Part shown: in pieces, positions 1 through 6,562 of the stretch | How positions within the stretch are numbered: the first letter of the stretch is position 1 | How the letters are laid out: every line of letters begins with the position of its first letter | NCBI GenBank assembly: GCA_963977185.1 | Contig: CAXBNV010000030.1 | Coordinates: 1-19,244, forward strand | Reading direction: 5' to 3' | DNA: 19,244 nt | Origin: CAXBNV01 sp963977185 | GTDB taxonomy: Bacteria; Pseudomonadota; Gammaproteobacteria; JAGOUU01 | Notes under the pieces: model-generated | Databases searched by the model: none | Seen by the model: the letters and a program-made list of their open reading frames with translations, nothing else | Told to the model about the DNA's origin: nothing | Position numbers and translations under genes: made by a program

Positions 1-41
1 AAGCTATGGAAATTTCTCTGGCCCTAACTATGGAATTTTGT

Positions 42-70
42 TTGACTTTGACAATAAAAAATATTACAAT
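42..70 (+). promoter_or_regulatory. Putative sigma70 promoter for the P1B-ATPase-like gene
   Basis: TTGACT at 42-47 and TACAAT at 65-70 are separated by exactly 17 nt, each one base off the sigma70 consensus. A start of transcription near 77 would leave a leader of about 32 nt before the ATG at 109. A perfect TTGACA also lies at 48-53 but has no good -10 at the right distance. In DNA this A+T-rich such matches are common by chance, so this remains a prediction. Confidence 0.45.
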
Positions 71-108
71 ACTCTAGTTTTAATTTACTTATTTATATTA
101 TTAAATTT

Positions 109-2106
109 ATGTCTAGTTGTTGTAATAAAGCTATAGAAGAACAGAATATCAATGGGTTATGGAAAAGAAGCATGAGCTTAATTGCGCTAGGCGGAGCAAT
201 GATGATCCCTAAAGTTGAGCATTATTTGCTTATGGGGCCTGCAAGCATTGCAACTTTTGGAATAACTTCTATATTAATGGCTAATTCAGTTATTAATGAT
301 TTTAAGGACTTACAGTGGTTTACCTTAACTTCAGTGTTTAGTCTAGGCTTAATTATAGCAAGCCCTTACTTCTTAACTCTTTCGTTACAGTGGCTAAGCT
401 TATCTTTTGCTGCAGCAACTCTTGGATACTCTTTATTTATTAGTAAAGACTCTAAAACATCTTGTGATATAAAACAATCTGAATTAGAAGAAAAAAACAC
501 TTTTCCATACTCACTTAGCTTGCCTTCTTTAGATAAAATAATTTTACTTTCAAGTTCAATAACTTGGGTTTTAGCTGCAGCAAGTATGGTCTCAGTTACT
601 CCTATTTTACATCATGTTATGCTGCATGATGCTTTATTATCTATAGGTTTTTTTAATTTTGGTGCTTATATTAGACAAAAACTACAAACTCATCTTCTTA
701 ATAAAAATCATAGCAGCAAAGTGACAATTATAAATGAACTTAATGAACATACAGAAGTTCAATTAAACAAATTAAAAAAAGGCATGCGTATTATTATTGA
801 TAAGCCAATGACAATACCAGTATCTTGCATAGTTGAAGGAAATGAGTGCAAAGTAAATGATGACTCGGCAGAATCATCTGTTGATAAAAAAGATGGAGAT
901 AATCTTTCAGCATTTACACTTGTTCATAAAGGACAAGTTATATGTAATGAAGATTATCATCCTATTAAAAATACTTCAAACAGTCATAATATCGATCATC
1001 CTATGTTACAAATGTTCCTTAGCTCAATATTAGGAATATCTTTGGCTTGTGGTCTATTTAATGGGCTAGTTACAGGATCTTTAATAGCAGGAGTACAAAG
1101 TTTTGCCATAAACTTTATGTCGACCTGCCCATGCGTATTTTTAGTAACAAAGCCCATTATTCTAAATAAAGCTTTAGAGCTATCAAAAAAATATGGATTT
1201 GAAGCTAATAAAACGCCTGTATTAAACAAACCAGATATTATTGTTTTTGATAGAACCCACACACTTTATGAACCAAATCAAAATGATTCTAACGCGCCAT
1301 ATAAGTTAATTGATGGAGCAAAAGAACTTTTACAAAATTTAGTAAATAAAGGAATTGCTGTATATATACTAAGTGGTCATAGCACTAATGGTTATGAAGA
1401 AAATTTAAAAAGCTGCAGAGCTGAATTAGAAAAAATAGGAATAAATCCAGAAAACATCATTTTTAATGAAAAATTCCATGGTGAATCTAGTCAAAAAGAT
1501 GAAGTTATTCGTAATCTAAAATTATACGGAACAATCGATATACCTAATTCCATTGGTTATTTACAGCATTTAAAAAACACATTTTATTCAAATAATGTTT
1601 GGATGGTTGGTGACTCTATAAATGATAAAAAAGCCATACAACATGCAGATTTAGGCATATGCATAGGACAAAACTTATCTGGTGGAATTAGTATCAATGA
1701 TAATGTAGCACAAGATGCAAATTTAATAACAACACAAGCTAATTTAAAAAATTTATCAGATTTAGTTGATGTATTTTATAGTGGTGTTAATTATTTAAAT
1801 GTATTTACAGGATTTGCATTATTATATAATACTTTTATGCTCTCAGCTGTAAATGGACTATTTTGTAGTATGTTAGGATTTACATTATCTCCTTCTATGG
1901 CATGCTTAGGAATGTCAGCTTGCTGCGTATCGTTACTCATATCAGCATCAATGGTCAATTTATCAAATAGCGATGAAAATATTGCACAAGAACAAAGCTT
2001 TTTTGAGCAAATTTCACTATTATGGAATAAAATAACAGACTTTTTATTTACAGATAACTTAGATAACTCTCCGGAACCAATAAAAAGCACATGCTGCTGC
2101 CATTAA
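109..2106 (+). CDS. Degenerate P1B-type heavy-metal ATPase-like membrane protein lacking the nucleotide-binding domain
   Basis: This 665-residue protein follows the P1B metal-ATPase order. About six hydrophobic segments (roughly residues 20-187) are followed by an actuator-like domain (205-285), two more membrane segments with the metal-site motif CPC (340-342), a phosphorylation-type domain and two last membrane segments (about 565-620). The aspartate of the DKTGT motif is kept as DRTHT (381-385), and the P-domain motif GDSIND (501-506) is intact. TGES of the actuator has become SAES (253-256), and the TGD motif has become SGH (422-424). Only about 20 residues separate D381 from the sequence matching the second half of the P-domain (about 401), where normal members insert an N-domain of over 100 residues; I see no HP motif. 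Both ends are Cys-rich (SCC, TCCCH). ATP-driven transport is therefore doubtful; metal binding or a regulatory role is inference. No Shine-Dalgarno precedes this ATG; the ATG at 172 has a purine-rich stretch upstream and is an alternative start. Confidence 0.75.
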   Translation: MSSCCNKAIEEQNINGLWKRSMSLIALGGAMMIPKVEHYLLMGPASIATFGITSILMANSVINDFKDLQWFTLTSVFSLGLIIASPYFLTLSLQWLSLSFAAATLGYSLFISKDSKTSCDIKQSELEEKNTFPYSLSLPSLDKIILLSSSITWVLAAASMVSVTPILHHVMLHDALLSIGFFNFGAYIRQKLQTHLLNKNHSSKVTIINELNEHTEVQLNKLKKGMRIIIDKPMTIPVSCIVEGNECKVNDDSAESSVDKKDGDNLSAFTLVHKGQVICNEDYHPIKNTSNSHNIDHPMLQMFLSSILGISLACGLFNGLVTGSLIAGVQSFAINFMSTCPCVFLVTKPIILNKALELSKKYGFEANKTPVLNKPDIIVFDRTHTLYEPNQNDSNAPYKLIDGAKELLQNLVNKGIAVYILSGHSTNGYEENLKSCRAELEKIGINPENIIFNEKFHGESSQKDEVIRNLKLYGTIDIPNSIGYLQHLKNTFYSNNVWMVGDSINDKKAIQHADLGICIGQNLSGGISINDNVAQDANLITTQANLKNLSDLVDVFYSGVNYLNVFTGFALLYNTFMLSAVNGLFCSMLGFTLSPSMACLGMSACCVSLLISASMVNLSNSDENIAQEQSFFEQISLLWNKITDFLFTDNLDNSPEPIKSTCCCH

Positions 2107-2143
2107 TTACAAAAACACGATAAATGGTCCTGGCAAACTCTTG

Positions 2144-2210
2144 ATCTGTAACAATGTTTTTTTACTTAAATTAATTTAATTTAATTTAATTTTTAAAATA
2201 TGTTACAGAT
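2144..2210. repeat. Long inverted repeat enclosing tandem TTAAT units
   Basis: ATCTGTAACA at 2144-2153 is repeated as its exact complement TGTTACAGAT at 2201-2210. The 47 nt between the arms are almost pure A+T and hold four head-to-tail TTAAT units (2171-2190). It lies between two convergent genes, so it could help terminate either, but the loop is long and no T-run follows the right arm. It could also be a protein-binding pair or the trace of a small mobile element; the sequence does not decide. Confidence 0.5.
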
Positions 2211-2240
2211 TTATGGAAAGAAACTTAATCTGATTAACTC

Positions 2241-3437
2241 CTAGACATTTTGACCTGCAACAAAACCAGAAGACCATGCCCATTGAAAATTATAACCTCC
2301 TAGCCAACCTGTAACATCTAATACTTCTCCAATAAAATATAGCCCTTTAATACTATTGGTCTCCATAGTCTTTGATGAAACTTGATTTACATCAACTCCA
2401 CCTAAAGTTACTTCAGCTGTTCTGTATCCCTCAGTTCCTGCAGGTTTTATTACCCAGTTTTTAAATAATTGTTCAATTATTGTTAAGTTTTGTGAATTCA
2501 ACTGCTTTAAGCATACATCATTTAAATTTAAATGATCTAATTCAAAATCTAAAAAATATTTTACAACACTTTTAGGTAAATATTGACTTAATACTGTCTT
2601 TAATAATTTTTCTGGATAAGATTGTTTATGTGTTTCTAAAATTTCTAATAAATCCACATCAGGTAAAATATCAATAAACACTTCATCGCCAGGTTTCCAA
2701 TAAGATGATATCTGTAAAATACTTGGCCCGCTTAAGCCTCTATGAGTAAATAACAAACCTTCTTTAAAACTTCGATTATTGCATGTTACTTCGGCATTAA
2801 CTGCAATTCCAGATAATTTTGCATATTTCGTTTTTTGTTTATCTGTTAATGTAAAAGGCACCAAACCTGCAGCTGTTGGTAAAACATCAAGATCAAACTG
2901 TTTCGCAATCTTATATCCAAAAGGTGACGCCCCCATTGTAGGAATAGATAGCCCCCCTGTTGCTATAACTAACGATTCGACATGATATTTATTAGTTTCG
3001 GTTGATATTATAAAATGATTGTTTTTAATAAACTCTACATCTAAAACTTCTGTATGAGTTTTTAACTCAACATTAAATTTATCACATTCAGATAAAAGCA
3101 TATTCAATATATCTTTAGATTTATTTTTACAAAATAGCTGCCCTAAAGTTTTTTCATAATACTCTATACTGTATTTTTCAACTAATGCTATAAAATCCCA
3201 CTGTGTATATTGACTTAATGCTGACTTACAAAAGTGCGGATTAGATGATAGATAATTTTCAGGCGAAGCATAATAATTAGTAAAATTACACCTTCCACCC
3301 CCTGACATTAAAATTTTCTTACCAGGTTTATTTGAATGCTCTAATATAACTACTTTACGGCCTTTTTTTGCAGCTTCAATAGCACACATTAAACCCGCTG
3401 CACCAGCACCGATTACAATTACATCTGTTTTTAGCAT
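2241..3437 (-). CDS. YhiN/HI0933-family FAD-dependent oxidoreductase
   Basis: This is a 398-residue flavoprotein of the HI0933/YhiN (BaiN-like) family, an FAD-binding Rossmann enzyme found in many bacteria and of uncertain physiological substrate. The N-terminal dinucleotide fold shows GAGAAG (10-15) followed by an acidic strand end (ILEHSNKPGKK, 31-41). Next comes the family hallmark GGGRCN (46-51), and the C-terminal FAD-closing region is present (GEVLDVTGWLGGYNF, near 369-383). Length is normal and nothing is broken. It begins 6 nt after the stop of a 50-codon membrane-peptide gene and is probably co-transcribed with it from the extended -10 at 3627-3635. No clear ribosome-binding site precedes its ATG, which fits translational coupling. 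Family assignment is confident, the precise reaction is not. Confidence 0.9.
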   Translation of the reverse strand: MLKTDVIVIGAGAAGLMCAIEAAKKGRKVVILEHSNKPGKKILMSGGGRCNFTNYYASPENYLSSNPHFCKSALSQYTQWDFIALVEKYSIEYYEKTLGQLFCKNKSKDILNMLLSECDKFNVELKTHTEVLDVEFIKNNHFIISTETNKYHVESLVIATGGLSIPTMGASPFGYKIAKQFDLDVLPTAAGLVPFTLTDKQKTKYAKLSGIAVNAEVTCNNRSFKEGLLFTHRGLSGPSILQISSYWKPGDEVFIDILPDVDLLEILETHKQSYPEKLLKTVLSQYLPKSVVKYFLDFELDHLNLNDVCLKQLNSQNLTIIEQLFKNWVIKPAGTEGYRTAEVTLGGVDVNQVSSKTMETNSIKGLYFIGEVLDVTGWLGGYNFQWAWSSGFVAGQNV

Positions 3438-3443
3438 ATAATA

Positions 3444-3596
3444 TTAAAATTTATTCTTTTTAGTTTGATTCTTATGTTTCTCATCTAAAAGACTAAAACA
3501 ATAATTAGTGCTAATAATTGCTGGAGCTAAAATTGCTAAAGTCAAAAATAAGGCAGCAGAAACATCAGATTTATTCTTGATAGTAAATAAACGCAT
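3444..3596 (-). CDS. Small 50-residue single-membrane-span protein
   Basis: A short reading frame starts at ATG 3596 and stops at TAA 3446-3444. It encodes 50 residues: a short charged N-terminus, one hydrophobic segment (about residues 14-30, AALFLTLAILAPAI core) and a very basic, lysine/asparagine-rich tail ending KKNKF. Three facts argue that it is real. An extended -10 element lies about 30 nt upstream, the product has the ordered hydrophobic/basic layout of small inner-membrane proteins, and its stop is only 6 nt from the start of the flavoprotein gene. The ribosome-binding site is weak (AGAG, 11 nt from the ATG). I do not recognise the family. The alternative is that this is only the leader of the flavoprotein gene. 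Confidence 0.5.
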   Translation of the reverse strand: MRLFTIKNKSDVSAALFLTLAILAPAIISTNYCFSLLDEKHKNQTKKNKF

Positions 3597-3626
3597 AACT
3601 AATATATCTCTTGAAAAAAGAAGAAC

Positions 3627-3635
3627 ATTATACCA
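3627..3635 (-). promoter_or_regulatory. Extended -10 promoter for the small ORF and flavoprotein gene
   Basis: Read on the minus strand this is TGGTATAAT, a perfect extended -10 (TGnTATAAT). The -35 region is poor, as is usual for extended -10 promoters. Transcription would begin near 3620, about 24 nt before the ATG at 3596. Confidence 0.5.
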
Positions 3636-3664
3636 CTTTATTTATATTAAAAAAGCTTATATAG

Positions 3665-3670
3665 TATACT
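3665..3670 (+). promoter_or_regulatory. Possible -10 element for queC
   Basis: TATACT lies 25 nt upstream of the queC ATG, leaving a leader of roughly 19 nt. The sequence 17 nt further up (TTATAT) is a poor -35 match. I looked for a preQ1 riboswitch in this short leader and saw none. Confidence 0.3.
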
Positions 3671-3695
3671 CAATTAGTTCACTTTAGTTAAAAAA

Positions 3696-4373
3696 ATGAA
3701 AGAGAAAGCTATTATATTATTATCTGGTGGTTTAGATTCAACTACCTGTCTTGCTATTGCTTCCAATAAAAATTTAGATTGCTATGCTTTAAGTTTTGAT
3801 TACGGTCAAAAACAAAAAGCAGAGCTTGAAATGGCTAAATTAAATGCAGAAAAATTTCATGCGAAACGACATTTTATCGTAAATATACAATCTTTAGGAG
3901 AGCTAGGTGGCTCTGCTTTGACTGATAAAAACATTGATGTCCCAGAATATAAAGATAATGGTGAGATTCCAATTACCTATGTTCCTGCTCGTAACACTAT
4001 ATTCTTATCTTATGCTTTAGCTTATGCAGAAGTTGTACAAGCAAGATATATTTATATAGGTGCAAGTGTTGTCGATTATTCAGGTTATCCAGATTGTAGG
4101 CCAGAATTTTTTGAAGCTTATCAAAATTTAATAAATACATCGTCTAAATATGTATTAGATGGACATAAACTAGATATTACAATGCCTTTATTGCAATTAT
4201 CAAAAGCCAAGACTATAGAATTAGGATTAAAACTAGGAGTCGATTATAGTAGTACTATTAGTTGCTATCAAGCTGATGCAAATGGTAAGGCTTGTGGTTT
4301 TTGTGATAGTTGTACATTAAGAAAGCAAGGATTTAAAGATTCAGGCATTTCTGATCCTACTAAATATAAATAA
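3696..4373 (+). CDS. queC: 7-cyano-7-deazaguanine synthase QueC
   Basis: QueC converts 7-carboxy-7-deazaguanine to 7-cyano-7-deazaguanine (preQ0) with ATP and ammonia, a step of cytosolic queuosine synthesis for tRNA modification. The 225-residue protein has the ATP-pyrophosphatase PP-loop SGGLDS (10-15) and the C-terminal zinc site, four cysteines at 190, 200, 203 and 206 (CYQADANGKACGFCDSC). Family motifs between them are also readable, such as YVPARNTIFLSYA (95-107) and DYSGYPDCRPEF (128-139). Length is typical. The other preQ0 genes (queD, queE, folE) are not in this window. The next gene starts 6 nt after the stop, so the two are probably one operon. Confidence 0.96.
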   Translation: MKEKAIILLSGGLDSTTCLAIASNKNLDCYALSFDYGQKQKAELEMAKLNAEKFHAKRHFIVNIQSLGELGGSALTDKNIDVPEYKDNGEIPITYVPARNTIFLSYALAYAEVVQARYIYIGASVVDYSGYPDCRPEFFEAYQNLINTSSKYVLDGHKLDITMPLLQLSKAKTIELGLKLGVDYSSTISCYQADANGKACGFCDSCTLRKQGFKDSGISDPTKYK

Positions 4374-4379
4374 TATAAA

Positions 4380-5291
4380 ATGAATATATACACTGTTAAT
4401 ATTATTGGAGCAGGCAAACTTGGTAAAGCTATTGGTAAATTATTAGCTGATTCTAACAAATGCAGTATTCAAGGGATAGTTAATTCAAATATAGAAAGCT
4501 CTCAAAAAGCCATAGAATTTATAAATCAAGGAAAAGCATATTCAAGTATTCAAGAGCTACCTTTGGCTGATATAACTTTTATTACAACCCCTGATGATTT
4601 AATTCAAATAATATGCGATAAGCTTGTTAAAAATAATAAGATAAAGTCTAACAGTATAGTTATTCATTGTAGTGGTATTTTAAATATAGATGCTCTGAAT
4701 TCAGCTAAAAATTTAAAAAGCCTAAACAATCTAGATAAACTAGATAAAAAAGTAAATGTTTATACCGCAAGTATTCATCCAGTTAAAAGCTTTGCAGACT
4801 CATTAATGGCAGTAAATAACTTTAAAGGAACATATTGTGCTTTTGAAGGATGTGAATATACTTATAATATAATAAAGCCTATTTTTGATTCTTTTGGAAG
4901 TATAATATTTAAAGTTAATTCTGAACAAAAAGAGTTATATCACGCAGCTTGTGTAATAGCATCTAATTATACGGTAACGCTAACAGACATGGCTAAAAAA
5001 TGCTTTCAAGATTCAGGATTAAGTGAGCAAATGGCATTAAATTTGGCTAATAAATTAGTTTTAAATGCAGCTAATAATATAAAAAAATTAAACTCAACAG
5101 ATTTAGCTTTAACAGGGCCAATTGATAGAGAAGAATTAAGCACAATCAAAAAACATTTAACAGCGTTGCATAATAAACACATTAAAAAAGCCTATATTAT
5201 TCTTGCCAGAAACACCATATGCTTATGTAAGGCTACTTTAGATTTTAAAAATTCTTTATTAAATTTACTTAAAAAAATATCAAGAAATTAA
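4380..5291 (+). CDS. Rossmann-fold DUF2520-type oxidoreductase-like protein
   Basis: The 303-residue product begins with an NAD(P)-binding Rossmann fold: the glycine-rich loop GAGKLG (10-15) follows the first strand and ADITFITTPDD (63-73) marks the fourth. Then comes the conserved block SIHPVKSF (131-138). The helical second half, with YHAACVIASNY and LTGPIDRE, is typical of the DUF2520 C-terminal domain, which resembles pyrroline-5-carboxylate and F420-dependent reductases. The substrate is unknown for the family. It follows queC by 6 nt without its own promoter, so it is probably expressed with it; a link to deazaguanine chemistry is only guilt by position. It ends 6 nt from the convergent hydrolase-like gene, leaving no room for a separate terminator. 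Confidence 0.8.
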   Translation: MNIYTVNIIGAGKLGKAIGKLLADSNKCSIQGIVNSNIESSQKAIEFINQGKAYSSIQELPLADITFITTPDDLIQIICDKLVKNNKIKSNSIVIHCSGILNIDALNSAKNLKSLNNLDKLDKKVNVYTASIHPVKSFADSLMAVNNFKGTYCAFEGCEYTYNIIKPIFDSFGSIIFKVNSEQKELYHAACVIASNYTVTLTDMAKKCFQDSGLSEQMALNLANKLVLNAANNIKKLNSTDLALTGPIDREELSTIKKHLTALHNKHIKKAYIILARNTICLCKATLDFKNSLLNLLKKISRN

Positions 5292-5297
5292 TTTTAT

Positions 5298-6557
5298 TTA
5301 ACATGATAAAGATGAACTAGCTCTATTGTCACTCAAAGATTTGGCAATATACTCATTTGATATTTCTAAAAACTTATTAACAAATCCTGCGTAAGCACTT
5401 AATTTAGAATCATCATTTAGTTCAAAATCACACAAAGGAATTAAGTGGGTATCTATTTCATCTTCTGAAACTTTTTGTTTTTTTGCATGTATAATTCTTT
5501 TTGAATCTTTAACTTTAACTTTATGACTGGAATACAAAGAATCTATTTTAGAGTTACTATTAAAATCAAAAGGAGTTTTTACGGCATCACTCAAACTACC
5601 AGTAGGTAAAGCTTTATCGCCAATATGATAAATATGACATTGCTCGTTTGTCATTTTAGAATAAACTTCTTCTTTTGCCTCTTCTCTTATTGTACAAGGA
5701 GAAAGATCCCAACCAGTATATGATACCATAAAAGAAATTAGATGCTTTATAGCTCCAGGTATAAAACATGAAAAATTGGTAACTAAGTTATACATTATTT
5801 CTGTCATATGACTATAAGCATTATTCATTATAACTCTTAATTTAAAATTATTTTTATTATTAAGAATTCTTTTTACATCATAGGCTACAGCCGATCCATT
5901 GCAATCTCCCTGTAAAATAATGTCCGTAGAATCAATTCCTTGAGAGATTAGATCATAAACCATTGACATGCCTGAGTTAATTAAATCATTAGATTCTCTA
6001 ATAACTCCCGTACTACCAGAAACCCCTGGATAATTAAATGCATGAACTGTTGCACCAGTTTCTTTTGCTATACTAGAAATATCACTAAATAATTGCTGAT
6101 AACAAATATTAATACCTGTAAAATAAATTATATGCTTACCATGACCAGGTAAATGCTCATTATTAAGAACTTTATTATTAGGCACACAAGACATTGCCTC
6201 TAAATGACAATAATTATCTTCTATTGTATTGTCTTGATCAGAGTAACTATTATGAGCTAATTTTGATTTAACATATCGATTAGAAAAAGTTAAGTTTTCA
6301 AAAGAATCATAATATTTAGGTTTTGGCTTTCTAGATTTATTGTCCCAATTTTTATTTTGCTCAATAAAGTTTATAAAGGGGCTATCAATTTTATTGCCAT
6401 CTAAATCTTTCTCATAACCATTACTTATAAACCAATCAGGTATATTCTTGTTAAATAAACATGCAACCATAAAGCTTTGTGCTGCATACATAAAAAAAGT
6501 GTTGTTACTTTTAACTTTAACAAAAGAATTTAAATATAAGCTTTTATGTTGTAACAA
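5298..6557 (-). CDS. Alpha/beta-hydrolase-like protein with a cysteine nucleophile elbow
   Basis: This 419-residue protein has an unrecognised N-terminal part (1-139) and an alpha/beta-hydrolase-like core. A strand plus oxyanion-type turn (HIIYFTGIN, 142-150) is followed by HAFNYPGVSGSTG (172-184) and the elbow LQGDCNGSAVA (215-225). The usual GxSxG serine is replaced by Cys219. Plausible triad partners are Asp314 (HIGDKALP) and His371 (DTHLIPL). There is no signal peptide, and the C-terminus is rich in small polar residues (RASSSLSC). The order of blocks recalls lipase-like effectors of intracellular gammaproteobacteria, but that is memory, not a search. The gene starts with TTG 5 nt after the stop of the glycosyltransferase gene, so it is probably translationally coupled to it; the ATG at residue 23 (6491) is an alternative start. 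Fold confidence is moderate; activity is unknown. Confidence 0.6.
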   Translation of the reverse strand: MLQHKSLYLNSFVKVKSNNTFFMYAAQSFMVACLFNKNIPDWFISNGYEKDLDGNKIDSPFINFIEQNKNWDNKSRKPKPKYYDSFENLTFSNRYVKSKLAHNSYSDQDNTIEDNYCHLEAMSCVPNNKVLNNEHLPGHGKHIIYFTGINICYQQLFSDISSIAKETGATVHAFNYPGVSGSTGVIRESNDLINSGMSMVYDLISQGIDSTDIILQGDCNGSAVAYDVKRILNNKNNFKLRVIMNNAYSHMTEIMYNLVTNFSCFIPGAIKHLISFMVSYTGWDLSPCTIREEAKEEVYSKMTNEQCHIYHIGDKALPTGSLSDAVKTPFDFNSNSKIDSLYSSHKVKVKDSKRIIHAKKQKVSEDEIDTHLIPLCDFELNDDSKLSAYAGFVNKFLEISNEYIAKSLSDNRASSSLSC

Positions 6558-6562
6558 AATAA

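Noticed and set aside
2..136. Open frame entering from the left edge, ending at TAG 134-136, with a readable start (YGNFSGPNYG)
   Set aside because: All three plus frames stay open for a while in this A+T-rich edge, the tail is low-complexity hydrophobic, and the frame overlaps the next gene and its promoter. It could be the end of an upstream gene, but the window does not show enough to call it.
2225..2237. TTAATC-T-GATTAA palindrome just after the flavoprotein stop
   Set aside because: A one-base centre cannot form a hairpin loop, and short A+T palindromes are expected by chance here.
3671..3695. Possible preQ1 riboswitch before queC
   Set aside because: The leader is only about 19-25 nt and lacks the C-rich loop and A-rich tail arrangement of preQ1-I.
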